Source: Eonycteris spelaea (Eukaryota > Chordata > Mammalia > Chiroptera > Pteropodidae). From it: a stretch of 64,000 bases of DNA. Below, one piece after another: positions 1 through 10,659 of the stretch. Every line of letters starts with the position of its first letter. The first letter of the stretch is position 1. The position numbers and the translations under genes were made by a program. The stretch covers positions 4,712,001 to 4,776,000 of the forward strand of contig PUFA01000006.1 in assembly GCA_003508835.1 (NCBI GenBank). The letters run 5' to 3'. The notes below the pieces were generated by a model. The model had not been told where the DNA came from. It made no database searches and saw only the letters and a program-made list of their open reading frames with translations.

Positions 1-1274
1 TGCTAACACAGGAGCCTCTGTCTGCTGGAAGAGGGGTCCATGGGGACCCTCGGAGGGTGAGCGTCAGCTCTCATCTGACTCTGGGTTGGATTTGGCTAAT
101 TCCCAGCCCCTACTTTCAGACTCTTAAGGGCCTCAGAGATCTGCATTTCCCAGCCCTAGGCCCAGCCAAAGGCTGAGAGGCGGTGAGGAGTCAGCCACTT
201 CCATGAGGCAAATGCGCCATCACAGCCTAGAACTATGCATGTGGTGCCCTCTGTGTCCAGAACTGGGAAGGACAGGTTTGCATTTGTCCATCTTAGAGAT
301 GTTTCAGAGAGACAAGGAGGAAATTAATTCCTGAGTCACCCACCTTCTCTTCCCCATGGGGAGGTCAGGATTAGCTGGAGGAGGGGATGAATTCCAGAAT
401 GTCTCCTAAAAATAATAAATCCCCATCTTCCCAAGTATGCAAATACAAACAATTGCATAATGGCTCAGAGAATCTAAAATGGGTAGTTGAACCCAAAGTC
501 TAGCCTATTTTAATCTTTTTGCACCAAGCTTATGATTCTGCACTTCTTTGAAGGCTGTTTCAAGTGACTAATATGTAATTTCAAATTCTGCTAACTCAGG
601 TTGAACAAAGCTAACAGTTGCAGAAATCAGATATAACTAACAAGACGCCACGCGTGGAACTTGTCCCAGCAGATTATCGTTTTGTGAGAGCACAGTGAGG
701 GGTTCTCAGGTCTCTGCTCCCTGGAAATCTGCCAACCTTCCCTCCATCCTTTGGCCAGGGTACAAGCAGACCCTCATTCCCAGGGAGTGCCTCGTGTCCT
801 GAGCAGGCTTATCCCTCAGCATCTCTTCAGATTGATATTCTTTAAATATTTGTTTGACATTTGTTTAGAGAAGTGGCTGAGGGCAGCTGTGTAGAAGGTG
901 AATGAGAGTCACTGAGCCCACGGCCTTCCCTCCATCTTCCTGACATGAAGCTCTGTCCCCAACCGTGCCTATTTTGCTCAGCACAGCAGAAACCCTCAGT
1001 TACCCAGACTTAGGTGGGAGTTTGGCAGCCATTTGTTGTTCCCCAAGCATGTCCCTTGAGGGTCATGCCCCCACCCTACTCCAAGGGACCTAGCAAAACA
1101 TTTTCCAGCCACCTTAAAGGGATCTCCTGGGGACATTTCTTATACATGCCATTTTCTCCATCTTGTGGCCTTTCCAATGCTGTGGTGTCCTCTGCAGACT
1201 GGCATTCTGTACAGCGGCTTGCTGGCCTGCCCCTGATCTGGCTCTGGCTGGACTGTCCCTCTTCTCCCTCACAG

Positions 1275-1375
1275 GGGACGTGCACATTGCCATCATGGAC
1301 CGGAGCGGCCAGCTTGAGGTGGAAGTGATCGAGGCTCGGGCCTGACCCCCAAACCTGGCTCCAAATCCCTTCCAG
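1275..1375 (+). CDS. RIMS3: RIMS3 C2-domain exon with missing base
   Basis: Internal coding exon bounded by CACAG before 1275 and GTGAG after 1375. It begins in phase (two bases finishing a Gly codon) and encodes the first strands of the C2 domain, DVHIAIMDRSG then LEVEVIEAR. After EAR the family reads GLTPKPGSKSLP; that peptide is encoded in the shifted frame, which places a single-base deletion at about 1338-1341. Confidence 0.93.
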
Positions 1376-3565
1376 GTGAGGACAAGCAGCTATGAGAGGG
1401 ATTTTGGACATGGGGGGGGGGTCCTTCCAGGGAGGGGTATATAGCTGAGTTCTTGGTCTAGCAAGTCCTCAGCTCCCCATTCACCTTAAGTCAATATTCT
1501 CAACACCAGAGTTCTGGCTTGCCTGGAAGGCCAGTGAACAGGGGTGGGGTAGGGGAAGGTGGAGGAGTCAGTATTGGAGTCAGTCTCTTCCACCTGCTGT
1601 CCACTGGGCAGCTCATTCTGCTCACCCTGCCCACCTCCAAGATGACCTGCAGTCCCTCCTGAGTCCCTTCCCATTGTGCTTTCTGCTATCCCTCAGCTAC
1701 CTATATCAAGGTTTACCTGCTTGAGAACGGGGCCTGCTTGGCCAAGAAGAAAACAAAGGTGGCCAAGAAGACCTGTGACCCCCTGTACCAGCAGGCTCTA
1801 CTTTTTGATGAGGGGCCCCAGGGCAGGGTGCTGCAGGTGAGTATGACAGAATGACTCTCAAAGACTGCAAGTCATAATTTAAAATTGATTTCACTTATGA
1901 TTTCTCCTGGGCCAGGCACTAATGCCAGATGCATTAGTACATGCATCACCTATTTATTTTCACAACCTAGTGAGGTATTACTGCCCCAGTTGATTCATAA
2001 GGAAACTAAAGTTTGGGAGATAACTCAATTGCCCCCAGATTGCACCACGGGAAGGTAGAAGCAGGGTCTGTTTGACCGTCACCTCCTCCTGCCAGCTGGT
2101 GCTGGTGTTTATTGTGCTTCAGCTTCACCCCAGGCTCTGTGGTAGGTGCTTTCCAAATGTGACCTAACTTTGTCCTTGAGGTAGATGATCCTGTGAAGCA
2201 GTATGATTCTCCCCATTTTACAAATGAGGACACAGAAAGATGGAGTGACTAGCTGGAGGTTTTTGCTAGCACCTTGGAGAGCCAAGTTCAGCCCAGGTTT
2301 GGGTGACTCTCACCCCAACGACGTGAGAGTGACAACACACTTCACCACAGTCCTGGGAGGGAGGGACTCATCATGCTCGTTTCATGGATGAAGTGCCCGA
2401 AGTGCATAAGGGGTTACATGGGGACAGAGCACAGTGGTGGTCAGCCTTTGGGTTCAGTCCTGGGTTCCAGTTCCAGCTTGATCGCTTACCAACTGTAGCA
2501 TGTTGTAAAGATTAAATGAGAGATGCACGTAGAGGGCCTCACACAGCACCTGGCCCACGGACAGCTACTCACTAAGACTTAACAGTGGTGGTGGTGGAGG
2601 CCGTTGGCCTTGCATCAGGCCATGGAGGTGGCAGACGAGAGGCTTTGGCTGGGAATTGTCTGGGCTGTGTGACTTTTTGTCTAGGGCTGTTCTCTGGGCT
2701 GAGGTGGTTCCGTAGCAGGGGCCGCTGGAGTTGCAAACAGTAAGAACTGAGGGACCCTGGGGATCTGTGGGGGAAAGGGTGGTCTTGGGTGTCTGTGTTT
2801 ATGTATATTGGGATTCTGTTTTGAGAAAAGGGTTCATCAATAAGACAAGAGTTTGAAAATCACAGAGTTATCTATTCCCCCTCACTCACTTTTATGAGTG
2901 TGAACACTGAGGTCCAGTGAGGGCCAGGTGCTTGTGGCAGAGCAGGAACTATGACTCACATCCTGGACTCTCAATGTGCTCCGTCCTGGGGATAACTATC
3001 ATCTGGGATACCAAGAGGAAGTCAGACCCAGGTTCCAATCCAGCTCTGCCACCAAGTCCTGTGTATTTTGGGTTAGTTAATTATCCTCTCTGAGCAGCAG
3101 TTTCTTCTTTGTGGGAATAATAATACACAGCACCTCTGCCTAGATGGTTGCAACAATTGAGATGATGTATTTGAGGCCCATAGGATGGAGCCTGGCACTT
3201 CTTAAGAGCTCAATAAGTTATCGCCTGGAATCAATCCAAGTTTGGCTTTCTCTGTCCCATCTATGCCCTGGCAAAATATGTAGGTTCCTTGGCCCACTGC
3301 CCAGCCTGGAGTCAGGGAGGCGGCTCAGCTTCTCTCCTTTCCCCACTGGCAGGTAATCGTCTGGGGAGACTACGGCCGCATGGACCACAAGTGCTTCATG
3401 GGTATGGCCCAGATCATGCTGGATGAGCTGGACCTGAGTGCCGCTGTCACGGGCTGGTATAAACTCTTCCCCACATCCTCCGTGGCAGACTCTACGCTCG
3501 GATCCCTCACCAGGCGCCTGTCTCAGTCCTCCCTGGAGAGTGCCACCAGCCCCTCATGCTCCTAA
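1275..3565 (+). CDS. RIMS3: RIMS3 (RIM3 gamma), last three coding exons, one-base frame break
   Basis: The 3' end of RIMS3, a short RIM-family protein that regulates synaptic vesicle exocytosis at the presynaptic active zone and consists mainly of the C-terminal C2 (C2B) domain. Exons seen: 1275-1375, 1697-1836 and 3353-3565, each with AG/GT borders and compatible phases (1, 1, 0). The joined reading runs from GDVHIAIMDRSGQ through TYIKVYLLENGAC, WGDYGRMDHKCFMG and GWYKLFPTSS to the C-terminus SATSPSCS and stop TAA at 3563-3565. It is nearly identical to mammalian RIMS3, which distinguishes it from RIMS4. Odd: the first exon is 101 bases where an in-frame exon needs 102. One G is missing at about 1338-1341 (CGGGCC for CGGGGCC), so the local frame stops just after IEAR. 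Earlier exons lie outside the window. Identity is very sure; whether the deletion is real is doubtful. Confidence 0.95.
1697..1836 (+). CDS. RIMS3: RIMS3 C2-domain exon
   Basis: A 140-base exon (2 bases + 46 codons) between CCTCAG and GTGAGT. It encodes TYIKVYLLENGACLAKKKTK, then KKTCDPLYQQALLFDEGP to VLQ, the central strands of the C2 sandwich. It has no lesion. Confidence 0.95.
1905..2260 (-). repeat. Two MIR SINE fragments
   Basis: Diverged MIR on the minus strand, in RIMS3 intronic sequence. Signatures are GGCCAGGCACTAATGCCAG, then GAGGTATTACTGCCCCAG followed by AAGGAAACTAAAG (about 1905-2075). A second copy has GTAGGTGCTTTCCAAATGTG and CCCCATTTTACAAATGAGGA (about 2110-2260). Confidence 0.75.
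2440..2585 (+). repeat. MIR SINE fragment
   Basis: Signatures: GGGTTCCAGTTCCAGC, GTAAAGATTAAATGAGA, and CAGCACCTGGCCCACGGACAG near the end. Confidence 0.65.
2985..3228 (+). repeat. MIR SINE, nearly full length
   Basis: Shows the tRNA-related part (CCAGGTTCCAATCCAGCTCT GCCACCAAGTC), the conserved core (CTCTCTGAGCAGCAGTTTCT) and the tail (GAGCCTGGCACTTCTTAAGA GCTCAATAAG). Confidence 0.8.
3353..3565 (+). CDS. RIMS3: RIMS3 terminal coding exon
   Basis: The acceptor is GGCAG before 3353. Seventy codons plus TAA encode VIVWGDYGRMDHKCFMG, AQIMLDELDLS, GWYKLFP and the Ser-rich tail LTRRLSQSSLESATSPSCS. The frame is intact. The exon continues without a break into the 3' UTR. Confidence 0.95.
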   Translation, partial: VIVWGDYGRMDHKCFMGMAQIMLDELDLSAAVTGWYKLFPTSSVADSTLGSLTRRLSQSSLESATSPSCS

Positions 3566-3715
3566 GGACCTCAGGAAGAGGCCGGGATGCAGTGTGGGAA
3601 GGGGTGCCTGCTGGCCGCCACCTCCTCCCCTGTACATAGTCACGTCTTTCTGGCCCCTTCACCCTGCTGCATGCCTGGGCTACTGGGCCCATCCCAGCTG
3701 GCAGTGGAGACTGTA

Positions 3716-3784
3716 GTGTGTGTGTGTGTGTGTGTGTGCACGCGCGTGCGCGCACATGTGTGTGTATGTGTGTCTGTGTGTGAC
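3716..3784 (+). repeat. (TG)n microsatellite, interrupted by a CG-containing stretch
   Basis: Alternating purine-pyrimidine run in the RIMS3 3' UTR: TG dinucleotides, then CACGCGCGTGCGCGCACATG, then TG again. The middle could adopt Z-DNA in vitro. Confidence 0.9.
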
Positions 3785-6700
3785 CATGTTATATCCGTTC
3801 ATTTGTCTGGGTATAGTCAGTCTTGGTAACTACGTGGGCTGGAATCTATGTCTCTCTATGTCTTGTTGAAAAGAAACCCAAAGGCGTCTTGTGTGGTTAC
3901 GACTCCCCCTCAATCCAGGGATGGAAGAGGGGGACATGGCCATTGGTCCATCCTGCCTGGTCCAGTGTGCAGGGCGAGGCCGGTGCCTCTTAGTGGTCCC
4001 TGCATAATTTTCTGTCTTGTTCTTTGTCCCACCTTTGCCTCTCCAGCACTGCTGCTTTTTTTTGAGGAATGTAGCATCCACTGCAGCTGGCCACACTGAG
4101 GCCCCTCTGGGAACCCTGACACCCCCCTCCTACCAAGCACTCTGGCAGCTTTTCCCACTAAATGCATCTGCGGCATGTAGCATGCTCGTCTAGTGCTTTG
4201 GCCAGGGCCCTGGGAGCAAAGATGCCCAGGAAGCTGAGGGCTTGGAGATCGCTTCCTCCCTCGGGCTGGAGCCACCTCTTTCCTACAGGCCAAACACGGG
4301 GAGGTCTTAGTTCCCAGGGTTGCTGGCCAGATACCTTAGAGGGAATTGCCAGTACCTTCCATAGCACTGCTCTTCACCTCCTGTGTCCCTCCAAGCCTCC
4401 TCACCTCTGACATGCCAAAGGAGCTCTCCCAGTGGACCCTGGGACATGTGGACGGTAGGGTCTTGACATCCAGGAGGCTGACCTCAGAGGGGGTGTAATC
4501 CACCACAGCAGACAGTCCCTGAAGGCACTTGTGTCCTCCCAGGCCCCGAGGATGGCCCTGTCCCCTACTGGGCTCGTCCAGGTGGTGCCTGGCCTGTGAG
4601 GAGGTCCTAAAGGTAGGGCCATTTGTTGAAATAAGGAGGGAGGGGGCTGAGTTGCTCTGAGCCGCTGTTGAGAATCCTTACCTTTGGGGATTAGCTGCAT
4701 GAAGGTGATCGTTTGGGGCTCATTTTTGCTCATTCCCAGACCAGGGTCCCTGTCTGGGAGCTCAGACTCATGTAGGCTCTAGCGTCTTGGCTCCATGGAC
4801 AGCCTGGCTCTGGACTCTAGACTGCCACAGTCACCAGCTCTGTACAAGCAATACTCACCTGCCTCAGCCTCCCTGTCCCCTTGCCCTCTACTGCTGCTCT
4901 CTGGAGAGCGGCTTGCTTCAGGCACCTACCTGCTTCTGCTTTATTTCCACTCCTGTCTGATTGGAGCTTCCCCAATCTACTCTAACCCTGACTTGATCTG
5001 ATAGCTGGGCCTCATGGGTGAGGACCAGTATCCAGACTGGATCTTGTGAGATGTCTGCTGAGAATCCTAAAGTCTGGCTCAGGAATGCCCAGATTAGTCC
5101 TTCTCCCTCCTCAAGTCTAGGGTGTAAGGCGAGAGGTTGCCCAGGAGATAGGTATAGCAGCCCTTGGGTCCATGTCTGATGGGGAAGAAAGAGATGGCTG
5201 AAGAGGTCAAGGTATGGGGCAGGCTCTCTCTGTCTCTTCCCCAGACATCACCCCTAATGCTGCAGTGACTCTAACCAAACACATACACCAGGTCGGGGAG
5301 CGACCCAGGGGAGCGGCAGAGAGGTCTCCAGGCCTGAGCTCTTGGACGCCATCTGTAACCAAAGCCGGATGGGCATGGAAGTGGATTCCGAGAGAGGGGT
5401 GCAGGTGGAGGCTCTCCAGAGATACAGCCATTGTTGCCAAAAGGCCTCCTTTTCTGGCGGGATCCACGTTGAGCCGAAGCCAGAGCCCGGTACCCTCCCG
5501 CCCAAGAAATGTGGAGAAGAAGCCAGGACCCCATCAGTTCTGACCACAGACAACGAGTGGGTAATATGAGTAGTAAAGAGACAAACACAGTGAGTTCCTG
5601 GGCTCCCGTCTCCTGCTGGAGCCTCCAGTCTTGTATCACAGACCAGAACTGTCGGTGTGCGTGGAGGAGAGAGAGGAGGCAGCTGGGTCCTGTCTTCTCT
5701 TTTTGCAGAAACTCCCTCCCATTGCCAGGACTGAGTAATGCATGCTTTTCTCATCTTTCTAAAATGAAGCAAAGGGCTCTGTACTCTTTGATCCTAGGGT
5801 GGGGGGGAGAGGGAGGAAACTCACTTGAAGGAGGGTATTTTTATGTCCTGTCTGTGATGTGTTCAGCTCGACAGAGGTCACCCTCAGGATGGTGTGAAAA
5901 TGCACCTTGGGTGGTAGGATTATTTGTGGTAGCATAGACAATGAGCAATGTTGATGTAGCATTGAGTGGTGATCCTCAGACCGTGCAGTCACCCCCAGGG
6001 AATGGGGATGTCACTGAGGGGGATCACTCATTCCTCCAGGGACCCAGAAAGGTCACTAGAGGAAGTAGGAGCTGCCAGCAGAGCGGCTGCCGCTGGGTAG
6101 CTGGAGGCCAGTTCCCCTTGCCTCTGCGGAAGGTAGGTTAGCACAGGGGGAGTTCCAGCCAGAGGCGGGGCCTGACGGGCTGGTTAGGGCTGAGCTGAGC
6201 TGCCTGCAGTCCTCAGCTGCCCAAACTGCAGGAGCTGGGCCACTCCCCACTTCCACCTCTGATGGGAAATGATCTCCTGCCCCCAAGTTGACCTTGGGAA
6301 TTATTCTTTCTTACCCTTTGCACCAAATAAGTGACTAACCCCTACCTGGATTTTCCCCCATGCGGGTGGAGTCGTGTGAGGCTGCTGCGTGTGATGGTGA
6401 CTGGCTGGATTTAGGGTTTGTTTCTCAGCTTCTGGGATGTAGGAGCTTGTCTGAGAAGCTGCTCTGGAGCTTGCCTGTCCCAGGAGAGGAGGGAGTTCAA
6501 GTGAGACTCCTGGCCTTCCCTGGGCAGGGGCTGGGGAGGGAGTATCATCTGTCCTTTGAAGAGAGGATGGTGGGGAAGGAAGGAGCATGATCCCCTAAGA
6601 GTACTCCCTAACCTGAGACCACTCAGTATCTTGGCTCCAATATGCTTGAAACCCAGATGACTACAGGCTGGGGCTCTCTGTCATTTCATCTTCCTCTGCT

Positions 6701-9437
6701 CAGGCAGGATTCGTGGAAGATGTGACAGAGACAGAAATGGCCCTGCAGCGATGCTGGGCTGTGGGCAGGAACCGTGGCAAATGATTCAGAGCATCTGTCT
6801 TCACATTTTTGCTCTGTTCAATCTGTCCCACTTCCTTCCTAGACTCCTTCCCTACAGGGAAGCCTATGATGGGCCTTTGGTATGAATCAGGCTCAACTAA
6901 ATGGGCCAAGTCTTGGTGTGACATGGGGGATTGATCCTTCAGGGAGAAACCATCTCCAAAACTACTCCCCATCCAGTCTCTTCCACCACCCAGCTCTCTT
7001 AGGAAAGGAGCACTTAGGAGGCTCTTGCTATGCGTTGCCAGGATTGGCTGAGGCAGAACCTAGAAGCTCCAGAGAGTGGGCACCTGTGCAGCTTATCATT
7101 CCTGGGATCACTGCCGGTTAGACACAGAGTTGGTCAAGCCAGTTCTCCGTGGGGCATGACACCCACCCGGGCAAGCATACCTGAGCTCTTCTTTACTGCC
7201 AGCCTTGAGGAGAGCATAAGCCTCCCCGCCCCTTTTAAAGACAATAGAATCCTCCAAAGGTACTTCTTTGGAAATGAAATGTAGCACAACCTTAGAGTGC
7301 GTTACCAAGAGCCCCGACATGCAAGCAGGGCTCTTGCTCCGTGCCCTGCTGCCCAGGAGACCTGCACTCCTTCCCTGGGGCTCCAGAGCTCCTAATACCT
7401 CCGATTCCCCATCTTCCTTGGCCCAGAAAGCAGCAGGGCTTCAGTAAGGCTGCTCTTCTGTTTCTCTGATTGCTTCCTGCACTGTGCAAATTCTGCAAGA
7501 AATTGCTGCCTTTGCTTGATGTTGTACTGAGGTGTCCTCCACCTGAGTGCAGAGAGATGGTGTGACGTTTAGGGCCAGGGAGCTGCCCAGCAGTGTTTCT
7601 CCAGTGGCTTCAAGGAGATGGAAAAGAAGAGGCCCGCTGTCCTGCCGACCCCTACCTTTCTCTTCCTCTCCTCAACGTTTTCTTCTCCAACATCCCAACA
7701 CGTAAAGAGGGTCTTAAAGATGCTGCTTCCTATACTGGATTATCGTTCACTGGATGATCAGGGAGGAGATGGGAATGTGGACGTGTTGTCCCCTGCCTTC
7801 TCCCTCAAGTCTGCTTTCACTCAGGTCAGAAGAGATTGGGGCAAAACAAAAAGATCGCGAATGAAGGGCAGGGAAGCCCCACCTGATCAGGTGAGGCCTA
7901 ATGGGAGCTGGATTATCTTGGTCTGGCTGGGAAAGGGTTATTTTGAAAGAGTGCCTGAGCATCTCAGAGCAATGTCAGTGATGCCAAAGAGAGCAACTTG
8001 GCCTCCTTAGGCACCAACTCTGTTGGCCTGCCTAATGATGGGACCTTGTTCTCTGACAAAGGGCTTAATCTTTCCATGTAGCAAAGCAACTCCCCCTTCC
8101 CTCAACCCTGAGCTTGGGCTTTTGTGGGCCCAGCATGGCTGTGCCTGTGAGGGAAACCATACTGGAGAGAGAAACTTGCATCTTCTTAGGGGCCTAGACT
8201 GGCTGGGGGCGAGTGCTCGTTGGAAAGCATGAATGTTTTGCAAACTTCTAGCACTCTGGTTGGAAAGTTGGCCAGTAAGGACAAGGGCCTTGGGCTTCCC
8301 AAGAAGTTCATGCCAATGCCAGGAAGGGTCCCTGGGACTGGATTCCAGAGAGCTTGTCTGACAGAAATGAGCCCTGGGAATTCCAGGGGCAACAGAGCAT
8401 CCACCCCATTGGCCAGTGGCCTGAACAGCTGGCTACAGAGCATCAAAGGCTGTTCCATAAAGTTCGCCAGAAGCTGTGACCATGTGCAAGACTCCTCACT
8501 TTTCTGGGCCTCAGCTTTCTCATCTGCAAAATCAGAGCATTTGCTAGTTGCTCCATGGTTCCCTTCAGGTTTTAAAAGTCTGACCTGGAGCTGATGAGGG
8601 TCACAAGCCTGGCACATGTGGCACCTGGTTTCACAGGCTGGTTTCTTCCAGCCTCAGGTGCCCAAGCTGGGTTCAGGTCCTCATCCGTCCATACTCAGAC
8701 GCTATTTCTGACAAGAACTCGGGGAATCCTAACAGACTGATTCCGCCTCTTTGTGGTTTGCTCGCTCTCTTTTATTCTTATGTAATGATGAAAATAATTA
8801 AGGGGTATCCACAATGGACAGTTTTCAAGGTGCTGATGTGATGTCGCAACCTCAGCTGCATCCTGTGAAGGTCAGTATCCCCACCAGCAGATGAGGCTAG
8901 GTCGGTCCTCATTTCAGCTTCCAGAATGATATCCATGGGAGAGTTGAACATCTGAGGGTTTAAAAGGAAATGCTCGCTGATGGAAAGAGAGAGAATTAAT
9001 TTCCCTTCCCTGTATTTTGCTTCTTCAACCACTCCTCTCTCCAGAATGTCTTTTACCGAGACGACATCTCAGCAAGCAGAGTGGCTGCTTCCTTAGGAAA
9101 AGCTGGCCTGATTTTTCTATCCACTGCTTTAGAATGTAAATTCACGGGAGGCAGGGACCTCTTTTTTAGAATTTCCAAATGCATCCTGCAAAGAAAGAGA
9201 TAGCTGATAGGGACTGACAAGCACACTGTTTAGATAAGAAGCAATTAGCCTTTTATATCTGTGCTCTATACGTTTTCTATGTGCAGCATCTTTCCAAACT
9301 GGTTGTGGCTCCTGGGTGGCAGGTGGATGGCTGGGAAGGACTTGCCGGCTGTTCTGTACAACATTCTTGCCAATTCCCTTGAGGAGAAAATTCTTCACAT
9401 GGCTTCTGCATGTACAGTATTTGGGCAGCAAAAAATG

Positions 9438-9443
9438 ATTAAA
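9438..9443 (+). terminator. RIMS3: Candidate RIMS3 poly(A) signal ATTAAA
   Basis: First canonical-type poly(A) hexamer downstream of the RIMS3 stop, with a GT-rich element about 20 bases further on. Confidence 0.5.
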
Positions 9444-10384
9444 GTCAGTTTGAAAATGGTCTCCTGTGTTGCTTTCCGAAGGCGGTTCTTACTTCTAGGA
9501 GAGAGAGAAAACAAAGAGGAGGAGGATGCCTTGGCTGAGAGGCAAGAGAGAGCAATACATCTCAGAAAAAGGCTTGAAAAAAATATGACCCGGGCCTCTG
9601 ACTCTTGTTTGGGAACTCTGTTGCCACCACGATGTCCTAGGGCCATAGAATCTGACTGATCCAGGCAACTTCTAGTCTCTGCCTCCCATGGTCCCTGCTT
9701 ACAGCCCTCAAAGCTTCTATTCCCACAGACTCCTCAAGGGATCCCCAGAGCCACATAGATGGAGTGAAGGCTTATGATCCACTGTTCATTTCTTTCTGAG
9801 CTCTTGGGTCTAGCAGCTCTGCTCTGGCGTATGGCTGGGGCACTCTGGCTTATTTAAGCCACATGTGATACAAGCAGTAAACACAGCAAGTAGACCCCGT
9901 GTGTGAACTACATTAAGCATTGACTCCGGAAGCACTCCTGGTTCAGGAAGAGACAGAAAGGTATTAACATTTCGTCACTTCTGGGCACTGCCATTGTCCT
10001 CCTAGGACTGGGTCTAGGGGTTTAAAAGATGGATAAAGGAAAAGTAGCAGTCACAGCACTTGCTTGCTAGGGAAAGGCTGACATTCTCTAACCGAAGAAC
10101 CTTTACAGGTGACCTCCACTGCTTTGGCTCTGGCCCTAAGTAGGCACCATCTCTTGAAAGAAGGCTCATGAGACCAGTACATGAGCTCTGATGCTGCCCA
10201 GGTTTCTGTCTTTTCCTTCTTTTCTGCTCATGCTCTCTCCCCGAGACATCCCATACTCTCATGAGTTTAGGATTTTTGAGTGTCTAGCCAGCAAAATTAT
10301 TTCCAAAACTGGACAAACAACAAAAACAAATCCAGAGAAAGAAATTCTAAAGGATGCTCTTTATACAGAAGGAATATAGTCCGT

Positions 10385-10480
10385 ACCCCATAGGGTTATT
10401 GGGGATTACAAGAGACTATGTTTAAAGTGCTCAGAACAGTGCCTGGCACATAGTAAATGCTTTTGCTGTTATTAAGGAAA
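10385..10480 (+). repeat. MIR SINE 3' fragment
   Basis: CATAGGGTTATTGGGGATTA, then AAAGTGCTCAGAACAGTGCC TGGCACATAGTAAATGC, is the MIR 3' core and tail. Confidence 0.8.
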
Positions 10481-10503
10481 ATGATCCTAGATGGAAGGGC
10501 TGA

Positions 10504-10523
10504 GATATATATATATATATATG
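10504..10523. repeat. (AT)n microsatellite
   Basis: A run of about ten AT dinucleotides just downstream of the MIR fragment. Confidence 0.85.
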
Positions 10524-10659
10524 TAAAGTGATCAAATAAATAGGTTCTTAAAATAAGTGAATAGTAACATACATTATAAAACTACAATGTTTAATTGGTG
10601 AAATTAAAAATGTTAGCACAAACTGAGTATCCCTAAGCATCTATTCTAAAATCTACAGA

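Larger units (their letters stand above)
3566..9460 (+). other. RIMS3: RIMS3 3' UTR (long, inferred end)
   Basis: No AATAAA or ATTAAA is seen after the stop until ATTAAA at 9438-9443, which is followed by a TG-rich stretch (CCTGTGTTGC) suitable as a downstream element. The interval has few recognisable repeats apart from a GT microsatellite, which fits a single long terminal exon. Open frames of 60-170 codons inside it lack any family signature and I regard them as chance. Human RIMS3 is known for a 3' UTR of several kilobases. The exact cleavage site is inferred. Confidence 0.6.

Noticed and set aside
5214..5772. Several overlapping open frames of 75-172 codons on both strands
   Set aside because: They lie inside the inferred RIMS3 3' UTR, overlap one another on both strands and contain no domain. 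They fit chance in GC-rich DNA.
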